Program-made: the position numbers and the translations under genes | Part shown: positions 1 to 5,357 of the stretch, in pieces | Position numbering within the stretch: the first letter of the stretch is position 1 | Layout of the letters: every line of letters begins with the position of its first letter | NCBI GenBank assembly: GCA_021160845.1 | Contig: JAGHBT010000289.1 | Span: 1 to 6,959 of the forward strand | Direction of reading: 5' to 3' | DNA length: 6,959 nucleotides | Source of the DNA: a bacterium | Lineage (GTDB): Bacteria; Krumholzibacteriota; Krumholzibacteriia; Krumholzibacteriales; WJIX01 | The notes under the pieces: model-generated | Told to the model about the DNA's origin: nothing | What the model saw: only the letters and a program-made list of their open reading frames with translations | The model's database searches: none

Positions 1-1
1 G

Positions 2-85
2 AGCTATATTCCCGGTCCTGGCGAAAATCTTTTTTCAAGAGAAAGACGAATTGTAGCAAAGATCCAATACAATTACAGACTATAG
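2..85 (+). CDS. C-terminal end of an upstream gene, probably an outer-membrane beta-barrel protein (partial)
   Basis: An open frame enters from the left edge (codons begin at base 2) and ends at TAG 83-85, giving 27 residues. It reads a Pro/Gly-containing turn (IPGPGEN), then a charged turn (SRERR), then an alternating polar/hydrophobic strand RIVAKIQYNYRL at the very C-terminus. A turn followed by a final amphipathic strand with alternating aromatic residues is how TonB-dependent receptors and other outer-membrane barrels commonly end (the beta-signal read by BamA). The last residue is Leu rather than the usual Phe. The other two plus frames here give less protein-like peptides. The family cannot be named from so short a piece. 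That it is a real gene end is likely; that it is a barrel is inference. Confidence 0.55.
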   Translation, partial: SYIPGPGENLFSRERRIVAKIQYNYRL

Positions 86-211
86 GATAAAACAAGTATG
101 AGTTTCCTCCATTAACTAATTTAATTGGTATAGTATCCCCCCTATTAAATTTGTTTAAAGAACAACCATTATATACCGATATTACTTAAAGAAATAGTAA
201 TTGATTATTCC

Positions 212-2386
212 GTGCAATGTAGGGGGAGGGTAGATCAAGCCTTGAGAACCAACTCCGTAACCGTGGATGAATCCCACGCAATTGCCAAAACGCGTGACAA
301 TCATGTTAACGCCATACTTAAATCTATTCGCATTGCCACTCGCGTTATAGCAGGAGAAACGAGCTGTGAGCAACTAATTAGTAATATATGCAATAATCTT
401 GTCGTAAGGGACGGATATAACAGCGCATGGGTAGTGCTCCTGGATGAATCAGAACGAATTGTCGCCTCGGCAAGCGCCGGCTTGAAGGTCAGCTTTTCTC
501 TTCTTGAGGATATGTTCAAACGCGGGGAATATAATACTTGCGGCCGCATTGCAATAAAACACCCGGAAGTTATCGCGATCAAGGATACGGAAAAGGAATG
601 TTCAGCATGCCCACTTCTCGGTAAAGCTCCCACTAAAAAAACACTCACGAAGCGATTGGAATATAATAAAAAAATCTACGGACTTTTATCAGTAACTATC
701 CCCACCAAACTTGCCATTGACAGTGAAGAACAGAAATTCTTTAAAGAAATTTGTGAAGATATATCCTACACGCTTTATTCTCTCAAGCTGGCAAATGAAC
801 GCGAAGAGATCATCGCCGAACTGCTAAACAGTAAATCTCAACTACTTGAAGAAAAAACCAAAGCTCAAATGTACTTGGATCTTGCCGGAACGATCTTCAT
901 CGCAATCGATAAGAACGGCAAAGTCATAATGATTAACCGCAAGGGCTGCGAAGTACTTGGCTACAGCGAAAAAGAAATACTGCAAATGGACTGGTTTGAT
1001 AACTTTATTCCTGAACAGTGGAAAGAACGTTTACTGGAGATTTCGCGCAAATTGCTTAATTTAACATCAGGCAGTTCAGTGAATATTGAAAACCCTGTGA
1101 TTACAAAATCCGGAGAAGAACGTCTTATATCATGGAATAATACTGTCTTACTGGATGCTACAGGCAATATCATAGCGTCTCTAAGCTCAGGAGAAGATAT
1201 CACGGAGCGCAGAAAGTCTGAGGTGATGGGTAAAAGGCTCAATGCACAGCTTAAACATTCTCAAAAACTTGAAATGATAGGAACACTCACGGGTGGGATA
1301 GCCCATGATTTTAATAATATTCTAACTCCGATAATCGGCTACTCAGAGGAAGCAATGCTCGATGCAGCGCCTGGCAGCCAACTGCGCTCAGACATTGAAC
1401 ATGTCCACAGCGCCTCATTAAGAGCAAAGGACCTCGTTAATAAAATACTCACCTTTACCCAACAAATAGAAAAGGACATGAGGCCTGTAAACCTCCAGTC
1501 GATTATTGAAGAAGTGCTTGATTTTCTTAATACATCCCTACCGGCAAATATAAATATACGGAAACAGTTTGACCCCGCATGCGGCAAAATTGTCGCGGAT
1601 GCCTCTCAGATATATCAAGTAGTGATGAATCTCTGCGAAAACGCATTCCAGGCCATGAGTAGGAAGGATGGCCTTCTCGAAATCTCTCTTGAGTCGATCG
1701 AAATAGACGAAGAATCGATCGGCCGATTTACAAATCTGAACCAGCAAAAATATGTAAGGTTGACGGTTAAAGATAATGGCGAGGGGATGAATCATGCTCT
1801 TATGGATCATATCTTCGAACCATTTTTTACATCCAAGGATAGGGGGGAAAATACGGGCCTCGGTTTGTCAGTTGTACATGGAATTATAACTAATAACAAT
1901 GGCGAAATTGTTGTCGACAGCAACCCTGGCAAAGGTACGACTTTTCAGATTTACTTGCCGGTAACAGAAGATAAATATTCTTCCTCTGACAGCGAAGAAA
2001 AACCAAAACAAAACGGAAGTGAACGAATATTAATTGTAGATGATGAACCGGCCATCGTTAATATGTTCACGAAGAAGCTGGAGCAACTAGGTTATGAAAT
2101 TACACCGACAACAAGCAGTGTAAAAGCCCTCGAACTATTCAGGAAAGAACATGGCCTTTTTGATCTAATTGTTACGGATATGACTATGCCGGATTTGTCG
2201 GGATTAGAATTGGCAAAAGAAATGGCAAAAATCCGGCCTGAAACACCCGTAATTTTATTGACAGGCTACGATAATCCTCTGACAGATAATAAGGCGAAAG
2301 AAAATGGAATCTGCAAGGTAGTTCATAAGCCAGTTACACCTAGTGAATTAGGTAATTTAATTCGGGAAATATTCGAAATTCATTAA
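212..2386 (+). CDS. Soluble hybrid sensor histidine kinase: GAF - PAS - HisKA - HATPase_c - receiver
   Basis: This is an ATP-dependent histidine autokinase with its own C-terminal receiver. Numbered from GTG 212, residues about 31-195 form a GAF-like domain (three cysteines C110, C130, C133). About 196-220 is a charged helical linker that probably continues as coiled coil. About 221-335 is a PAS domain (FIAIDKNGKVIMINRKG, ending in the PAC-like SGEDITERR). HisKA lies at about 350-417 with phospho-acceptor H365 in GGIAHDFNN. HATPase_c lies at about 465-585, with an N box NLCENAFQAM (N473, N477), G1 box DNGEGM (521-526), an F-box-like FEPFF and G2 box TGLGLS. The receiver lies at 604-724 with acidic D610/D611, phospho-acceptor D656 in VTDMTMP, T684 and K706. 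All catalytic residues are present. No transmembrane segment or signal peptide is seen, so it should sense a cytoplasmic signal. The start is uncertain: TTG 242 has a purine-rich stretch 221-230 upstream, while GTG 212 has only a weak one. A lone receiver gene follows 18 bases after the stop. The signal and target are unknown. Confidence 0.93.
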   Translation: MQCRGRVDQALRTNSVTVDESHAIAKTRDNHVNAILKSIRIATRVIAGETSCEQLISNICNNLVVRDGYNSAWVVLLDESERIVASASAGLKVSFSLLEDMFKRGEYNTCGRIAIKHPEVIAIKDTEKECSACPLLGKAPTKKTLTKRLEYNKKIYGLLSVTIPTKLAIDSEEQKFFKEICEDISYTLYSLKLANEREEIIAELLNSKSQLLEEKTKAQMYLDLAGTIFIAIDKNGKVIMINRKGCEVLGYSEKEILQMDWFDNFIPEQWKERLLEISRKLLNLTSGSSVNIENPVITKSGEERLISWNNTVLLDATGNIIASLSSGEDITERRKSEVMGKRLNAQLKHSQKLEMIGTLTGGIAHDFNNILTPIIGYSEEAMLDAAPGSQLRSDIEHVHSASLRAKDLVNKILTFTQQIEKDMRPVNLQSIIEEVLDFLNTSLPANINIRKQFDPACGKIVADASQIYQVVMNLCENAFQAMSRKDGLLEISLESIEIDEESIGRFTNLNQQKYVRLTVKDNGEGMNHALMDHIFEPFFTSKDRGENTGLGLSVVHGIITNNNGEIVVDSNPGKGTTFQIYLPVTEDKYSSSDSEEKPKQNGSERILIVDDEPAIVNMFTKKLEQLGYEITPTTSSVKALELFRKEHGLFDLIVTDMTMPDLSGLELAKEMAKIRPETPVILLTGYDNPLTDNKAKENGICKVVHKPVTPSELGNLIREIFEIH
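221..230 (+). promoter_or_regulatory. Possible ribosome binding site supporting an internal kinase start at TTG 242
   Basis: The purine block AGGGGGAGGG lies inside the longest kinase frame. It ends 11 bases before an in-frame TTG (242-244), a little long but usable for a Shine-Dalgarno site. GTG 212 has only AAAGAA about 15-24 bases upstream. Two other genes in this window (3517 and 5344) also appear to start with TTG behind good sites, so a TTG start here is plausible. It would remove the first ten residues, outside any domain. Confidence 0.45.
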
Positions 2387-2404
2387 GTTGAGGGGAGACA
2401 ATTA

Positions 2405-2770
2405 ATGTCCAGAATTCTTGTAGTTGACGATGATTCGGAAATAAGAGAGCTACTAAGAAGAATACTTCTACGCGAGAATCACACCGTGATTTGCGCTTCC
2501 AACGGAGATGAGGCTCTGAAACTGTTCGCAGAAAATCCCGCCGATATTGTCATCACAGACATCATCATGCCTGTGAAGGAAGGGCTGCAAACCATCAAAG
2601 AGCTTAAACAAATAGCCCCGGGAGTAAAGATTATCGCGATTTCGGGAGGAGGGCTTATTGAGGCTGACAAATACCTGAAAATAGCTAAATCTATTGGAGC
2701 AAATTACACCATTAACAAACCATTTGGCAGAAAGGAAATACTAGATGCTGTAACATCAGTAACCGTTTAA
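2405..2770 (+). CDS. Single-domain response regulator (CheY-like receiver)
   Basis: The 121-residue protein is a receiver domain and nothing else. It has the acidic pocket VVDDD (D8-D10), phospho-acceptor D52 in VITDIIMP, a Ser at the conserved Thr/Ser switch position (S80 in AISGG) and K105 in the INKPF motif. The length equals one receiver, so no DNA-binding, GGDEF or enzymatic output is fused. The ATG at 2405 follows AGGGGAG (2391-2397) at 7 bases, and the gap to the kinase stop is 18 bases, so the two are almost certainly one transcript. It could be a phosphate shuttle or sink for the kinase, or a protein-binding regulator as in chemotaxis. No partner beyond the kinase is in view. Domain identity is certain; the role is inference. 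Confidence 0.95.
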   Translation: MSRILVVDDDSEIRELLRRILLRENHTVICASNGDEALKLFAENPADIVITDIIMPVKEGLQTIKELKQIAPGVKIIAISGGGLIEADKYLKIAKSIGANYTINKPFGRKEILDAVTSVTV

Positions 2771-2781
2771 GAAATTTAATT

Positions 2782-2812
2782 GGGGGACACCCTAAAAACG
2801 GCGACCCCTTTT
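2782..2812 (+). terminator. Weak candidate Rho-independent terminator after the receiver gene
   Basis: Four to five G (2782-2786) can pair with CCCC (2805-2808) across a loop of about 18 bases, followed by TTTT (2809-2812). It lies just after the receiver stop and before the next promoter, where a terminator would be expected. The stem is short, the loop is long and the T-run is only four bases, so it may be weak or spurious. The same bases may instead belong to a repeated intergenic element (see findings). Confidence 0.25.
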
Positions 2813-2844
2813 CGCTCTCGCTATTTTCCAAACCCTTCATACCG

Positions 2845-2873
2845 TTGACAATCACGAGAAGATAAACTATAAT
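2845..2873 (+). promoter_or_regulatory. Consensus sigma-70-type promoter for the lipoprotein-porin operon
   Basis: TTGACA at 2845-2850 and TATAAT at 2868-2873 are separated by exactly 17 bases: a full match to the -35 and -10 consensus of the vegetative sigma factor with optimal spacing. It lies in the gap between the receiver and the lipoprotein, on the right strand. A transcript would start near 2880, so the 5' leader before ATG 2894 would be only about 10-15 bases and would just include the GGAG at 2882-2885. Such a promoter would be expected to be strong and not to need an activator. In groups with a non-standard primary sigma factor the match could be misleading. Confidence 0.8.
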
Positions 2874-2893
2874 TATCTGGTGGAGAAACGAAA

Positions 2894-3475
2894 ATGAAGA
2901 ACAAAAATTCCCATTCTTTCAGCGCCCTTTTCGCCTTTGCGTTAATCCTTTTAACTTCCGGCTGCTATACAATCCTGAATCATCCACGCGTTGAATCAGA
3001 ACCATACGAAACAAATGAATATTATTCATGCTCTGAGTGTCATAACTACAACGATTATGCGAATTATTACACCCCCGTTGCCTATCCGGATATGTGGAGC
3101 AACTACTATATTCAACCTTGGTGGTATCATGAAATTTCAGACATGGAGGAACAAGATATCCCCACAAGGAGTATAATAGGTAATAGAAATCTAATTATCA
3201 GAAGCGACCACTTAAATTCAAATACGATTAATGTAGACCGGAATACTTCAATAATCAGGGAAGGCACCGAATCGGATGCTAACAAAAACGAGAAAACCAT
3301 CAAAGTAATACAAAAGAAAAATGAAACTTCAAGAATGATAAAAGGAAATAGCAGAGAAAACCGGAAATCCTCAACAAAAACACACGACCGAGGCTACAGA
3401 GACAACAACAGAGAAGATAATAACGAGGATGATAAGAACAACAGATCCAGCCATAAGAAGCGGGATTTCAAATGA
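2894..3475 (+). CDS. Small lipoprotein with CxxCH motif, Tyr/Trp-rich segment and charged tail; function unknown
   Basis: I do not recognise a named family for this 193-residue protein. Residues 1-24 form a lipoprotein signal peptide: a polar N-terminus with two Lys, a hydrophobic core ALFAFALILL and lipobox LTSGC with C24 as the lipidated cysteine. Residues 41-80 are very aromatic (ten Tyr, three Trp) and hold CSECH (C46, C49, H50), the CxxCH form of a covalent c-type heme site; C46/C49 could instead bind a metal or form a disulfide. A second His follows two Trp (H79). From about residue 125 the chain is rich in Lys, Arg, Asn, Asp and Glu, with no hydrophobic core, and is probably disordered. 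ATG 2894 follows GGAG at 8 bases and lies just behind a consensus promoter. The porin gene starts 41 bases after its stop, suggesting co-transcription and a periplasmic or outer-membrane site of action. Confidence 0.85.
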   Translation: MKNKNSHSFSALFAFALILLTSGCYTILNHPRVESEPYETNEYYSCSECHNYNDYANYYTPVAYPDMWSNYYIQPWWYHEISDMEEQDIPTRSIIGNRNLIIRSDHLNSNTINVDRNTSIIREGTESDANKNEKTIKVIQKKNETSRMIKGNSRENRKSSTKTHDRGYRDNNREDNNEDDKNNRSSHKKRDFK

Positions 3476-3505
3476 ATAACGGTATAACAAGAATTCTTAA
3501 GCGAT

Positions 3506-3510
3506 GAGGT
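3506..3510 (+). promoter_or_regulatory. Ribosome binding site fixing the TTG start of the porin
   Basis: GAGGT lies 6 bases before TTG 3517. The next residues (NIKKILICAVMLFI) form the start of a normal signal peptide, so the rare start codon agrees with both the site and the protein. Confidence 0.75.
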
Positions 3511-3516
3511 AAAACA

Positions 3517-4842
3517 TTGAATATAAAAAAGATTTTAATCTGTGCTGTTATGTTGTTTATTAATACCGCTCCGGCGCGTTCGCAAATTATCGGCACCCTG
3601 CAAGCTGATAGGCTTAATTTACTTAACACATACGAATCGGGAGCCAGACCCGCTTCGCTTGGCGGAGCTTTCACCGCTATAAGTGACGATGCCTTTGCCC
3701 TGATCTACAACCCGGCCGGATTAACACAAATAAAAAAGAAGGAATTATCATTCGGAATTCATTATGCCGCGAATGATCGATCCAATAATTATCTGGGGTA
3801 TAACTCCCTTATTCCAAATTCGTCAACCGGGATCAGCCACCTGGCAACTGTTCATCCCTTTCCCACATACCGCGGCAGTCTGGTTTTAGGTTTTGGCATA
3901 TTCCGTGTAGGAGATTCAAACCTGGAATATTCTAAATCAGCATACCTCAGTGATCTGTTAGGTACTATCCGGAATACACTTAATCAAACAGGTACTATAT
4001 ATCAATACCGCTTCGGCGCCGGCATAGATATCTCTCCGAAGGTTGCCATCGGGGCTAACCTGATTGTATGGGATGAATCATTACAATTCATCGAAGAGAT
4101 TTCATATGAGGGGACAGGTGACTCAACCTATATTTTCAGTGATGATGTTTCAGCCGGCCTTGACGGGCTAAGCATGGAAATAGGTTTTCTTTTCAGATTG
4201 TCCAGGCAGCTTAGAGCCGGCCTTAAAATAAGCAGCCCCGTCTGGCTTTCCTATGAGGGTGACGGTATTGAATACTATGACGGAAGTTTTATTGATCCGG
4301 CCGAGGGTACGTGGACAACTGATCCCTATTACTACTATATTAAAGATGAGTACACGCTGCCGATGAAATTCAGGGGAGGCATCTCGTATCAACTAAAGAA
4401 TCTACTTATAAGCGCGGATGCTGAATACTGTGACTACACCCAAACAAAATATAATGGGCTTAATCTATACAATGAGATAAACCCTGGCAAGCCTGTCCTG
4501 AAGGAAACTGTGGATTTTAATATGGGAGCGGAGCTTACCCTTCCCTTTTACCCTATCAAGCTGCGCGCGGGATACTCTTATATCCCTTCCAGATTTGTCG
4601 GCCTTGAAGAAATAGCATATGTTGAGGAAACTCTTGAAACAATGGGTATCTATTCCGAATGGTATCCTTTCGGAATTACCAAAAAACGGGAGTTCTATTC
4701 CTTTGGTATAGGGGGACTTATCGACCAAGTTCTTAAAGTTGATCTTAATATCATTGTCGGTAATTTCGAGAGAGAATCAGTGCATCTGAGCGAAAGCACC
4801 GAAACCACAAGGATTTCATTTTCCACAGCTTATAGATTTTAA
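3517..4842 (+). CDS. Outer-membrane beta-barrel protein of the OMPP1/FadL or PorV-like type
   Basis: This 441-residue protein has a signal peptide (two Lys, then hydrophobic about 6-16, likely cleavage near ARS-Q at 21-23). It then has the hallmark block SGARPASLGGAFTAISDD followed by ALIYNPAGL (residues 41-69), typical of FadL/OMPP1-type channels and of the PorV/PorQ group. The rest is a run of amphipathic strands with aromatic girdles and polar turns, including TLPMKFRGGISYQ near residue 279, a stretch usual in FadL-like barrels. It ends RISFSTAYRF, with the terminal Phe of a BAM-recognised beta-signal. FadL proteins carry hydrophobic compounds across the outer membrane, whereas PorV is a type IX secretion partner. 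No secretion genes are nearby, so a transport role is the safer reading. The substrate is unknown. It probably shares the lipoprotein's promoter. Start is TTG 3517, chosen for its GAGGT site and the signal peptide. Confidence 0.88.
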   Translation: MNIKKILICAVMLFINTAPARSQIIGTLQADRLNLLNTYESGARPASLGGAFTAISDDAFALIYNPAGLTQIKKKELSFGIHYAANDRSNNYLGYNSLIPNSSTGISHLATVHPFPTYRGSLVLGFGIFRVGDSNLEYSKSAYLSDLLGTIRNTLNQTGTIYQYRFGAGIDISPKVAIGANLIVWDESLQFIEEISYEGTGDSTYIFSDDVSAGLDGLSMEIGFLFRLSRQLRAGLKISSPVWLSYEGDGIEYYDGSFIDPAEGTWTTDPYYYYIKDEYTLPMKFRGGISYQLKNLLISADAEYCDYTQTKYNGLNLYNEINPGKPVLKETVDFNMGAELTLPFYPIKLRAGYSYIPSRFVGLEEIAYVEETLETMGIYSEWYPFGITKKREFYSFGIGGLIDQVLKVDLNIIVGNFERESVHLSESTETTRISFSTAYRF

Positions 4843-4861
4843 AGAAATAGTCCCCGTGTAT

Positions 4862-5344
4862 CTATTCTTGTTTTCGTTTTATACCCTTGAGGAGGGAAAG
4901 ATAGGCTTTATCCAGTTTTGAAAGCATTTCTTCGGATATCCCTCCGCCCATCTCCATTATCCTATTATAATATTCTTCAATGTACCTGCACAGAAAAACA
5001 TCCTGCTTTTTTATCTGATCATCTATTAATTGAAGAACCTCGTCTCTGTGCTTCAGAAAATCTTCGTCTTCCTTAAGATTTCCCACATTATGAAAATATT
5101 TGTTTAATATCTGAAGCCAATAGTTATCATGCCTACCACCGTTGTCAAAAACGCACCCCGGCTCATCAACCAGGAAACAATATCCATATACAAAATAAGA
5201 ACACTTAACATTCCCTGCGAGGAAAAATCGGCGATAACAATCAATATTCATTTCCTCCAGAGTGCAAGGTAACTGGCATTCATCACAAAAGGCCTCTGCA
5301 TCGCCGCCAAAAACAAAGGGGAAATTCGCACTTTTTTTTGCCAA
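4862..5344 (-). CDS. Cysteine-rich protein of unknown function, coupled to rnc
   Basis: I do not recognise this 160-residue protein. It has eight cysteines: C20, C23, C27, C36, C48, C56, C64 and C119. The first seven fall within 45 residues, starting with a CxxCxxxC group (FCDECQLPC), which suggests a zinc or iron-sulfur site. The second half (about 75-160) is polar and helical with many Glu, Lys and Asp. There is no signal peptide or membrane segment, so it should be cytoplasmic, which favours metal binding over disulfides. The spacing resembles YkgJ/FliB-type CxxCxxCC proteins only loosely, and the adjacent CC pair is missing. The start is TTG 5344. Its AGGAG (5353-5357, read on the minus strand) lies 8 bases upstream and overlaps the rnc stop codon, so translation is probably coupled to rnc. 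It is the last gene of the fabF-rnc group seen here. Confidence 0.82.
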   Translation of the reverse strand: MAKKSANFPFVFGGDAEAFCDECQLPCTLEEMNIDCYRRFFLAGNVKCSYFVYGYCFLVDEPGCVFDNGGRHDNYWLQILNKYFHNVGNLKEDEDFLKHRDEVLQLIDDQIKKQDVFLCRYIEEYYNRIMEMGGGISEEMLSKLDKAYLSLLKGIKRKQE

Positions 5345-5352
5345 CTGTTTAA

Positions 5353-5357
5353 CTCCT
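5353..5357 (-). promoter_or_regulatory. Ribosome binding site fixing the TTG start of the cysteine-rich gene
   Basis: Read on the minus strand, TAGGAG combines the rnc stop codon TAG (5358-5356) with AGGAG (5357-5353), 8 bases before TTG 5344. A ribosome ending on rnc sits on this site, the usual layout for translational coupling. The next in-frame Met (residue 32) would cut off the first cysteine group. Confidence 0.7.

Noticed and set aside
118..128. AATTTAATTGG shared with 2773-2783, seen as a possible intergenic repeat
   Set aside because: Eleven A/T-rich bases with unrelated flanks; not distinguishable from chance.
109..128. Weak inverted repeat CCATTAA / TTAATTGG after the left-edge gene end
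   Set aside because: It is A:T-rich with a bulge and not followed by a T-run, so it is not a credible terminator.
125..177. Possible promoter for the kinase (TTGGTA or TTGTTT with TATTAA or TATACC)
   Set aside because: None of the pairings has both good hexamers and a 16-18 base spacer; the kinase may be transcribed from here, but no site can be defended.
186..198. 13-base word TTAAAGAAATAGT shared with 4839-4851
   Set aside because: In about 7 kb of A+T-rich sequence one such match is expected by chance, and the surroundings do not match.
301..648. Open frames on the minus strand opposite the kinase (also 961-1242, 1339-1587, 1538-1810)
   Set aside because: They lie antisense to conserved kinase domains, lack ribosome binding sites and have no recognisable protein features.
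3489..3498. Perfect palindrome AAGAATTCTT between the lipoprotein and porin genes
   Set aside because: Ten bases with no loop and no flanking extension; too short for a hairpin and no evidence for an operator.
3517..4842. Type IX secretion component (PorV) as a firm name for the porin
   Set aside because: The GARPASLGGAF...NPAGL block is shared by FadL/OMPP1-type and PorV-like barrels, and no other secretion gene is present to decide.
4846..4859. Possible bidirectional terminator hairpin between the convergent genes (AATAG pairing with CTATT)
   Set aside because: The stem is only five mostly A:T pairs with a mismatch beyond it, and the T-run on the plus strand is interrupted; too weak to call.
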